A stretch of 64,000 nucleotides of DNA from Diadema setosum (taxonomy: Eukaryota; Echinodermata; Echinoidea; Diadematoida; Diadematidae): contig CM067066.1 of NCBI GenBank assembly GCA_033980235.1, positions 26,843,476 to 26,907,475 of the forward strand, in the 5' to 3' direction. Of the stretch, positions 54,301 through 64,000 are shown piece after piece; position 1 is the stretch's first letter, and each line of letters opens with the position of its first letter. Below the pieces are notes generated by a model. That model was not told the DNA's origin and made no database searches. It was given only the letters and a program-made list of their open reading frames with translations. Position numbers and translations under genes: made by a program.

Positions 54301-55498
54301 ATATTCGAAGTGGCCGAGAAGAAGTCTTTAATGGAACTGCACACAAATTTTCACTACTTTCTAATTTAAGAGAAAGTCAATAATGAGATGTGTCCGCCTC
54401 ATCAAATTGTTGTGTTTGTGTATTAGTAACAAGCCAGTAACAATAATAGGGTAAAAGAAGTTGCAGCAAATTATAAATTTAACTAGTCAGAAGAAACATG
54501 ATTTCAATTACTGCTATTTATTTCCGTACACAAACCAGCAAAACAGTTGTAAGATGACGACGTCTTCAGCTCTCCCATTGTAATATATTGTCATGGTTGT
54601 GACTAATTCCTAATTGATAAATATACATCCTTAAAACTATAAACTTAAACAAAAGTTATTTCTTTATTGCCAACTAGATGAACTTTCTTAAAACTTTTGA
54701 TATTCTGCTCTTCTGATTTTACGTTGTTCATTAATGCTAACTTGAGCATTGTCTGGACTAATTGCACTGAAATCAATGTCTGACAGGCCACAGCACATTA
54801 CCATACTGAGGGGGCTGTTTCACAAGGATGCCTTCAGCTAGCGGCAGTAAGTTTAACTCATGAGTCAAATTGCACTCAAGCTATGTAGCTGGCCATCACT
54901 GCCCACAGGAAATTGGAAAATTGCCCTAAGCTTAGCTGAAGCATAAAATTCTACACAACAAATGGTATGGCACAAGTGGTCTGGCACATGCACAGGGGCA
55001 TAAATCAGCCATAATCCAAGTCCATTCTCAGTCAAATTTAGTCTTTTTGAATACAAACTTTGTACATGTACACCCACCTTGACAGACAAACAGTAAATTA
55101 ATGTCTGAGGGTGAGCTTGACCATCAAAATAAAGCATGGAATGCATCATTCAGACTGCTTGGCTAGCTCAAAAACCCTTGTCCCCAGTCCACTACAGCTA
55201 CCGGAACCGTAGTGTCTAGTTCTGCAGGCATTTTTTTTTTTTCCATGCAGCCAATTCTTTTTCATGCCTATTCGATGGCTATTTTAAATCACTCTCCCAG
55301 GCTGCCAGTAGGCAATATATGCTCTTTGAATTTGTAAATAGACTAGGGTTTAGATTTTATTTACTAATATAGCAGGTGTCCAACACATTGACACTGTACA
55401 TTGATACCTACACCCTCTATTTGCTGCATTGCGGGTAAAGAACAAACTTTCAATCTCATGCATTTTTTACTGGGGATTTGATGATGTCAACATGTTAC

Positions 55499-55531
<33 letters not shown>

Positions 55532-58500
55532 CTCCACTGGTAGTGTTAAATTCTATATTACCGGTATTTCAAGTTATGAAGTTAGACTTCAAATTGTAAA
55601 CTGGGCTGGATGGGTCTTCAGTTTCTCTCTAATAAAATCTTGCTGTCTAATACTATTCATGAATGATTTTGAAAAAGCATGGTACCGGTAACATCTATAG
55701 TCAGCTCAGATTGTCTGAATTTCGTGTAATGTTAGATCATGATATTCATGTATAACATATTCTACAGTCTGTATAAAATCGTGATTGACGATGTAAAAGT
55801 AACAAAAGTGTAAGCAGTGATTGCTATGTGGCATGTATGCTATTTTAAAAGCTGTGAACAGACTGGCTGGCAACATGCAGCATGGCCCATGGGCAGCAGA
55901 CAGGAGGCCGGAGGCTCATTTCAGACATTGATTCGAATGTGGACAGCAGCGAGCAGGTTCATTCTGGTTCTATTAGTCCCACATATTGAATTTTATGCTG
56001 GGTTCCAGAAAGACCACCAAAATAATCTGTTTTCACTCGATGAGATGCTCTACAAACCCTAATCACCCAACGTCATCACATTTTATACAGTTTTAATACT
56101 TTTGAACATTTTTAACCTCACTACACTTACCATCAGCAGTGTCTTTTCAGACGAGTTAAAACAGGGAAGGTCCCCGTGTAATCGTTGTTGCCGATCTACT
56201 AAGTGTCCAAGCATGTAGTGATCGTGAATGGTTAGATAATTGAAAATGGGGTTTTATGATAAAAAGTGAGACAATATGTAACAAAAAAAAATCTTACTAG
56301 TTTTTAAAAGTATTATTTAGTCAGTACCTTCTATGGTCTGATTATTTAAGGTGACATTCACTCCCAACACAACGCCAAAAAACAGCAACAACAACAGACA
56401 AAGAACTAGGAAAAGCTTAAAATGAACTTACCATCCCCAGAGTAAAATTATGCAAGAATGAATACATGACGTTCGCCAAAAGGATTGTAGGGGAATCCCC
56501 AACGCAACGGCAGCTAGCTGCCCTTTGGATTATTCCGCACCAAAGAGTAGGTCTTGCACCCACGCGCTCGGATGTGGCTCGGACGCGTTGCAAACCAGTT
56601 GGGATCGAAGGTGCAATAATGCTAGGTATATCGAAACCACAGAGGTTCAGAACCTCTTTGATCGAAACTCAGTGACTAATGGTGACTGAACTTCATTAAT
56701 ATAATGATATAAACTATAGAGGGCCCATGATTACGCAAACAGAAAGCTGAGTGCAAATTTACTCGTTTCAGGGAAAAGTGATATGAAGTACAATCACATC
56801 GTACACAAATTTGATAAATTGACGAAGTCATCACCTATTCAGCTTACTTACAAATCGTTTTAGTGGCATCAATTATTATCTAATCAATGTAACGAACTAC
56901 AGCATATTATATCTTTTGCATCTATCATTAGTTAAGTTGGTATAGAGTTTCAATGATATTGTTGATAGAAATGATGACGGGTTGCTATTGTGCTATACAA
57001 AGAACAAACAAAAGACGGGGGGGGGGGGGTTATGTACAACCAACGTACAGGACAAGGAGAGTTGTGAGGTGATAGTGTCTACTTTGCATATATAGAGCCT
57101 ACTATCATGACTGCAACTAATTTCTTATCACTGTGAACGAAATATGTAAATAATAAAGCAAACACTAAAGTGGTGGGATATTAATAGTTCATGCTGTACA
57201 AAAACATGCAAAGCTTCAGAAATCTAACCTCTGTATTTTCTTTGATATGACTAAACTTTCAATGTTCTCTCTGCTTTAGAGCAGGCCTTACTCTGTCATG
57301 AACTCTATTCAAGGAGTGGACTCCCCTTCAAAGTGAACCACAAACACTGCGTGAGCTAGGATGTAAGACGAAAGGAATTGCCTATTCATATAAAAGTGCG
57401 ACATGTCTTACCACCATTTCAATTTATTTACTTAATTAACTTTTCTTTAATCCAACGATGATGTAGGACAATGCTTTATCATCGATCAACTTCAATATCA
57501 ATGTTTTCGGCAAGAGACGGATTTTTACTTGCTTTAGCAAAAGTGTAGCGGTTGTTGTTCCTGCTGCTTCATTAAATGGAAAATGAACTGTTCATTGGTG
57601 CCGCCAATTCATGTTTCTGCGGGACCTATAGTGAATTTCAGAGTTTAGATCAACTATAAAACAGTTCAGAATAGCCAAGAAACAATCCAGAATGCGGGGG
57701 GGGGGGGGGGGGGGGAGAAGAGAACGGATAATACACTCACGCGGAGAGTTGTGCTTCGGTAAACATATAGGGCCTACAACTGTAACCCATTTCCTGTGGT
57801 TGTTACTGTAAGTCATAAAGTAGCTAATCTCATTCTTTATGTTTTCTGAAGGAGTCAAGTAAACTTTAATTGCCTAGAACAGAAAACGCATTTTAATAAT
57901 ATTCTCTATATGTCTCTTTGGTATATTGGTGACGTCCCAATCTGTTGTAGAGTTCTATCAAGAGAGGGCGCTACATGGACTCTTTATGAAATTTCACAAT
58001 GATTGGATGTTTTGTCCTGCCGGATGCCTTTTTTCTTTCCTTCATTCTTTCTTTCTTTCTTTCTTTGAAACCACCACTGATAATGTTCAAGGTCTTTCTT
58101 CATGAGAACTGATCAACATATCAAGTAAATTCAAATAAAATAATACCCCTCCTGACTATAATTATGTCGGAAAGGCGTCCGACATTATACAACGACTAGA
58201 AAGCTCTGCCGAGGCGAGCCCGATATTATAGCAACGAGTAATTAAGCGCCTGCAATCCAACTACTAAATTGCATTGTGTGATGTAATAACTCTTTACCTA
58301 TATGACCTGGCAGAAAAAGTACCAAGAATATGAACACACTATATTTATTATATATTCTCTATATTCCATTATAGGTGGATAATGGGGTTAAAAAAAAACA
58401 ACTAAAAACTCGACAATAGGTAAACAAACCCATGTCATGCCACCGCTTTGACCAGTCATATTATGTGACGGAATCCGTTTTACCCACAAATCTCAACTTG

Positions 58501-59637
58501 TGAGTGAAGGTTTAGGACATCATAACTGCAAGAGAGCAACCGAAGTAACCTCTATTAGTCTCTTTTTAAAGTAATTTTAAGAGTTTTAATTTTGATTTGT
58601 GTATACTGCAAGAATCTCTCTCATTAACATCGGTAATGATAGTAAATCACTTATGATCAGTCCAGCTGGTCGATATTAGCGGGAAGATAATTGACAAAAG
58701 CTATCATATTCCCTTTGAAGAATATATTTGATAATTTAAGTCACATTCCACTCACAAGGAAACATTTAAACATAATTATTAAAAAAATACATCATACAAA
58801 TAAAAAAATGAAATCCTTGACTCCAAATCAATTCAAAATTTTCATCTATCAATTCTTACTACCTATAACTGTCTTCCGCTTCAAATCAAACCCCAATCCC
58901 ACCGAGGTCAAGGCCGACACCCACGAGTCATACAGCCTACGAGTTCAACATAGAAAAAAAAAATAAATAAAAGGGGCTCATATGAGTCATACTGCCAACG
59001 AGAGTTACACGGAGTCATCATAAAGATGCTTTCTGAAATAATCATCATTGATTGTTCCTTATATCTTTTTTTTTTTTTTGGGGGGGGGGGGGTAATTTCC
59101 ATTCTGTAGTGTATCGTAATCACCACTGATCTATATAGGGCTTTATATTTCTTCGTTCTCATCCTTATATTCTCATTTTTATTCTTTTGTATACATCGAA
59201 AAAATATTCATCCATGTTTGAGTGGTAATGACGCCTTTATTTATAGGTCAAATACCCAAGATATAAAAAACCATGTCACTATCATGTTGGGGCCTTGCGT
59301 TGATCATTTCTCAAATAGAAAATAGCAAAAAACAAAAACAAAACAAAACACCCCACAATATTTGCATTTTACTTTTTTTTTCATCTTACGAGAGTACAAA
59401 TGTAATATGACTAAAATGCCAAACTTGTATCTTCAATACATGGTTTCCAATAGGGTCACATAATATTTCTGTGAACACTGTTTAAAAAAAATCATCAGTC
59501 ACGTCTGTTGTTAAATTTGATCCAAACGGAACATTCTTGATTGACGGTATAGCAAATCATGGATCTTTCTACAGGGGCGGATCCAGGAATTCTGTAAAGG
59601 GAAGGCGTCTGTACAAAATTAAAAGGGGCATTTATAT
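54301..59637. other. Intergenic or upstream region without recognised genes
   Basis: AT-rich DNA with A30 at 55500-55529, G runs at 57018-57029 and 57696-57713, and a short foldback near 58166-58190 (GTCGGAAAGGCGTCCGAC). The two minus-strand donor-like sites at 56131 and 56432 are here. The short open frames have no recognisable protein features. Confidence 0.6.
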
Positions 59638-59812
59638 CCAATAGACTGCCTCGCAAACATTTGAATAATAAAAACACATATTGTTTTTTTTTATTTCATG
59701 ACTGAGTTTTATGAAATACTTGTACAAAATATTTTGTACAAGTATTTCAAAAAACTCAGCCATGCGTTTTTATTATTTAACATAATGTTTGCGAGGCAGT
59801 CTATTCATAAAC
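59638..59812. repeat. Hairpin element, arms AATAGACTGCCTCGCAAACA
   Basis: The left arm (59640) and its inverse at the right (TGTTTGCGAGGCAGTCTATT near 59788) flank an interior that folds on TACTTGTACAAAATATTTTG. Long foldback with no ORF. Confidence 0.8.
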
Positions 59813-60063
59813 GCATAGCCTATACAGGGTATTCGCAGATCCAAAACAAAAAGAAAAGAAAAAGAAGTGGATGAAGATAAAAACCCCAAACAGCTGTTCT
59901 TTCGAGAGTGATAGTATTCTGGATGTTAGTGACATTGTATTGCTGGTAACATGTCTTTGTTATAGATCAGAAAACATTGATTTTTTTTTTTTTTTCGGGG
60001 GATGCTCTAAGAAATGTGCCAATGGGAAAATATAAAGTCAGTAGACAAACTGATCAATTGATT

Positions 60064-60105
<42 letters not shown>

Positions 60106-60111
60106 GAGAGA
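60064..60111. repeat. (GA)n microsatellite
   Basis: About 24 AG dinucleotides with one GG interruption. A (GGA)n tract follows at about 60455-60483 and GATA-type units at 60130-60200. Confidence 0.9.
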
Positions 60112-60211
60112 TACTATAGTAGTAGACAGGTCGGTAGATAGATAGACAGACGGATAGATTGGTAGAAAGATAGATGGGTAGATACGTAGATGAAGTAGAT
60201 GGGTAGACCAT

Positions 60212-60237
60212 GGAGGTACTAGGCGCCTAGTACCTCC
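60212..60237. repeat. Perfect 26-bp palindrome
   Basis: Arm GGAGGTACTAGGC is followed directly by its exact inverse with no spacer. It sits in a tract of GATA-like simple repeats. Confidence 0.9.
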
Positions 60238-61319
60238 TTGGGTAGGCGGACATATATTACTCAGTAATGCCGATATGAAAAGATAGATGAATCCCGGAGA
60301 TAAATGAAAAGCGGGACAGAGGAGATTGATGATTATAGATAAACTGATGCATGGGATGGATGGATCAAATTTGAAGGAATTAACGGGATGAAGAGAAAGC
60401 AAAAAAAAAAAAAAGAACCACCAAAAAACAAAAGAGCGAGAGAAAGGAGGAAGACGGAGGAGGAGGAGGAGGAGGAGGAGGAGGATTATCTAAAGTGTAA
60501 GATCCTGCATGAACTTCGGACCAATCGGGGAAGTAGATCAATCAGAATAAAATCGCGCTTTGATTAATTTTGGTTCAGACCAGTACCGCGATTCGACGAC
60601 AGGGTACACCTACATACTACCATTGACCCACGCCACGCAAGCACGGTAGTGAAGGACATTCGCCATTGTTGTAGGAAATGGCTGGACTAAAAAAAAAATC
60701 CAGTAATACCTCATTTACCTGTAACAAGGAATTCTAGAAAATATGAATAAAAATATCCTGTTTGCTCGAAATTCCCATTTCTTTCTGACTCAGGGGCGTC
60801 ACCAGCTTTGTTTTTTCAAGGGGGGGGGGGTGCGTTTTGACCCTAATGTAACGAGATTTTTTTTGGGGGGGACAGACATTTGGAATATAGGAAGCTCTCA
60901 ATCCCTATAGACTGGGATTTCATCTGGGGGGGGGGTGTTAGTATGCGAGGGAGCGAGCAAGGGGGGGGGGGGGGAGGGTGTGGAAGTGCCTGTTGTCTTC
61001 TACCTCCCCCTCCCACGGTGAGAACTTTTTGCATTTTGATGTTGTATAAATGGTGCAATTTGATGCAGGTATTTTGCGTGTTTCATCGACTTGAAACAGT
61101 CCCACTTGTTTAAGGTATCAGTACATTTTGAAGTAAATTGTTATTGAACAATAAATTGCCTATGAATGGTATAATTCAAATAAACTTCTAGTAATAATTC
61201 TAATACTGATGTCATGAACGCGACCGAGCCCGAACAAGCGGAACGAGAAAGGGGGGGGGGGGGGAGGTTGTGGGAGGAGGTTGTCCCCCTATAAATGGAT
61301 TATGGAATGACGGTGTGAA

Positions 61320-62745
61320 ACGACAAATTACTGGCAGCAATATCGGGAGAATGGCTTAACGAATACATGCGAGCGAGCGGAGCGAGCGAGCTTTAAAATT
61401 TGACATTTTACAGTCCCAAAACTGCCGTTTGTAGCCATATTTTTTTGCTTTGGAAATTAAGGGGGGGGGGGCGCACCGGGCGCAACTGCTGGCAATTACT
61501 GGCAGCAACATCAGGTGAATGGCACGATTAAATCCGAGTAAGCGAAGAGAGCGAGCTTGAAACTTTTGACATTTTAAGGTAAAAAAACCTACCATTTGGA
61601 GCTATATTTTATCGCTTTGGAAATAAAGGGGGGAGGGCGCACCGGGCACAACTGCCGGCAATTACTGGCAGCCACATCAGGAGAAAGGCATAACAATTAA
61701 ATGCGAGCGAGCGGAGCGAGCGAGCTTGAATATTTTGACATTTTACATTAAAAAAAAAACCCTGCCGTTTGTTGCTATATCTGGCGCAACTCCTAGCAAT
61801 TACTGGCAGCAATATCAGGAGAGCATAGCGATTACATGCGAGCGAGCTTGAAAATTTTACATTTTACAGTCCAAAAGCTGCCGTTCTTTTCGCTTTGGAA
61901 ATCAAGGGCGGGGGCGCACCGGGCGGAACTGCTGGCAATTACTGGCAGCAACATCAGGTGAATTGCATAGCGATTAAATGCGAGCGAGCTTGAAAATTTT
62001 ACATTTTACAGTCCAAAAACTGCCGTGCTCAGCCATAGTTTTCCGCTTTGGAAATTAAGGGGGGGGGGGATTGGAGCGCATGGGTATTGTCACCGGGCGC
62101 AACTGCTGGCAATTACTGGCAGCAACATCAGGCGAATTGCATAACGATTCAATGCGAGCGAGCGAAGAGAGCGAGCTTGAAAATTTTGACATTTTACAGT
62201 AGAAAAACTGCTGTTTGTAGCTATATTTTTTCGCTCTGGAAATTGAGGGGGGGGGGGCGCACCGGGCGCAACTGCAGACAATTACTGGCAGTAACATCAG
62301 TGGAACTGCGTAAAGATTAAATGCGAGCGAGCTTGAAAATTTTGACATTTTACAGTCCCAAAACTGCCGTTTGAAGCTATATCTTTTTTGCTTTCGAAAT
62401 TAAGGGGGCGCACCGGGCGCAATTGCTGGCAATTACTGGCAGCAATATCAGGAGAATTTAAATGCGAGCGAGCTTGAAAATTGTGACATTTTACAGTCCA
62501 AAAACTGCCGTTTGTAGCTATATTTTTTGCAGTAAGGGGGGGGGGGGCGCACCGGGTGGAACTGCCAGCAATTACTGGCAGCAACTTCGGGAGAATGGCA
62601 TTACGACTATATGCCAGCGAGCGGAGCGAGCGAGCTTGAAAATTTTGACATTTTACAGTCCAAAAACTGCCGTTTGTAACTATACTTTTTCGCTTTGGAA
62701 ATTAAGAGGGGACGGGGGGGGGGGGGGCACGCCCGGTGCGCCCCT
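61320..62745. repeat. Nine-copy array, units of 130-175 bp
   Basis: Each unit has GGCAGCAA(C/T)ATCAGG, ATGCGAGCGAGC, TTTTGACATTTTACAGT, AAAACTGCCGTTTGTAGC, a G run and GGGGCGCACCGGGCGCAACT. Starts fall near 61333, 61501, 61666, 61806, 61945, 62119, 62286, 62440 and 62577. The array ends in CTGGATCCGCCACTGG, a sequence also seen inverted near 59575 (GGGGCGGATCCAGGAATT). Minus-strand open frames here are by-products of the repeat. Confidence 0.85.
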
Positions 62746-62825
62746 CCCCCTGGATCCGCCACTGGTAGTCAAGGGTGTCGGTTTATGTTCATGACTGGGG
62801 AGATATGACCAGCGAGGTGGCGTCG

Positions 62826-64000
62826 AAGTGACCAATTCAATTCAATTCAAAGTTTATTTCATTTTTCGACATAACATATGTTTCACTTCTTTTGATAACA
62901 GAGAACAAGGTAAATAGAACATAGTGAAATGAAAAGACTGTACAATGATTGAGAACCTACAGTAATCATACATTGCATAGTAAAAAAGAAACAGAAGTGA
63001 TCGAAGTGAAGTACATGTATATACCGTGCGAAAAATGGAGGGACCCACTAAAAAGACAGAGCTTGTAGTGTGTGGGCCCCTCTGGAAAAGGACATTGATG
63101 GAATCGAATCATTGTAGATACAAAAGATAACAAAGTGGAAGAAGTCTGGATACAAAAGATAATAAAGATAATAAAGTCCGGAAGTCTGGAAGCCCACTGA
63201 AAATTAGATTACCAGATATACACTTTCATAGACGCGAACAAACATGAAACAGGACTAGACAACGAGAAAACTACTGAAAAAAAAAGGTTGTACAAGACAA
63301 ACGGGATGGACAAGACTGACAAACTGAAGACAAAATAGCAGACAAGAATGCACAACAGAAACAGAAACAGAACAACAGAAACAGCGATCTTCGGCAGAAG
63401 CATGCCAAGAGAATAAGAGGATAGTTGTAGGGGAAAAGTAATATTTTGACGCCTGAAAAAAGACAAGAAAATAGAAAATAGAGGGACGTATGAACAGGAG
63501 TAACATACGGAAAGTCAACTTCAAGACGCTATGGGCAAAATTGCATAGGTGACAACATTGCGAGCATCCAGGAAAAAGATACCATTAATTCTTTGAAGAG
63601 GGGACAAAGTGAGCAGGTAAGTGTAACTGAGAAAAAAGGCCAAATGGTTAATTCGGTATTGTAGAGTCATACGATTGCAATAAAAAAGACTTCAGTCTCC
63701 TCTTGAAAGAATATATGGATGGAGCGTTTTTTATGTCTTGATTCAAAGAATTCCAATAATTTGGGCCTACATAAATAAGTGTGTTTTTAGCAAAAATCGT
63801 TCTTAAAAGAGGTAAGTGAAATTCATTGGAACGCCTAGTAGGATATTCATGAAATGATTGATTTTTTAGGAACATAGAGTCAAAAATAGACGGAAGCAAG
63901 TTATTACAATACTTGTACATAAATTGCCCTAAATTAAACAAAAACAAATCTGCAATCTTTAAGAGCTTGTTGGAGGCAAACAACATATTTGTATGAGAAC
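62826..64000 (-). mobile_element. CR1/L2-like non-LTR retrotransposon, 3' end, continuing off the right edge
   Basis: The minus-strand frame from the edge to 63648 has LGQFMYKYCNNLLP, NEFHLPLLRTIFAKNTL, GPNYWNSLNQDIKNAPSIYS and FKRRLKSFLL. This is the C-terminal tail of a CR1/L2-type RT ORF, ending at a stop near 63648. The 3' UTR runs to a (TTGAA) tail at 62826-62845 preceded by AAATAAACTTTG. The same 3' UTR is found truncated at 817-1090. Upstream RT and endonuclease would lie beyond 64000. Confidence 0.85.

Noticed and set aside
60791..62766. One complete hAT element from CAGGGGCGTCACCAGC to CTGGATCCGCCACTG
   Set aside because: The 8 bp flanking each end do not match, so no target duplication supports a single element.
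62048..62794. Open frames with repeated segments on both strands
   Set aside because: Each repeated segment is the translation of the 130-175 bp array; there is no start-to-stop architecture across units.

Overview
This window is a piece of an intron-rich animal nuclear genome. Exons with GT-AG borders sit in AT-rich introns full of microsatellites, homopolymer tracts, TIR/MITE-type elements and non-LTR retrotransposon ends. The repeat content suggests a marine invertebrate, possibly an echinoderm. That assignment is inference, because no species marker is visible.

One protein-coding gene accounts for every coding region I can support. It lies on the minus strand, starts with an ATG at 52870 and runs off the left edge. 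I traced 18 coding exons (1433 codons in the window once two small indels are allowed for), and all exon phases are compatible. It is a CYLD-type deubiquitinase. It has the CYLD N-terminus, split CAP-Gly domains, and a USP domain with the Cys box (catalytic Cys codon 4532-4534). The B-box and the catalytic His lie beyond the left edge.

The striking point is the architecture. From N to C the predicted protein reads: N-terminal domain, CAP-Gly 1, CAP-Gly 2, an extra CAP-Gly 3, a Pro-rich linker, a basic linker, five tandem Death-type domains (one exon each, all phase 1-1), CAP-Gly 4 and USP. Vertebrate CYLD, as I know it, has three CAP-Gly domains and no Death domain. The model therefore predicts a K63/M1-ubiquitin deubiquitinase carrying its own array of death-fold adaptors. 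It could dock directly on Death-domain signalling complexes of the NF-kB or cell-death type. I do not know of this architecture being described.

Layout: 1-6652 holds the USP and CAP-Gly 4 exons. 6653-33481 is one giant intron packed with TIR elements and hairpins. 33482-41693 holds the five Death exons, with introns that carry an exact 287-bp duplication, a nested element with six AGGTCA-type DR1 motifs, and a 44-bp minisatellite. 44376-52870 holds the linker exons, CAP-Gly 3, 2, 1 and the N-terminus. 53032-64000 has no recognisable gene; it contains two non-LTR retrotransposon 3' ends (53413-54300 and 62826-64000), a nine-copy 130-175 bp array and low-complexity tracts.

Two reading-frame breaks lie in the first two coding exons (near 52540 and near 51360). 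They may be assembly errors, allelic variants or real lesions.
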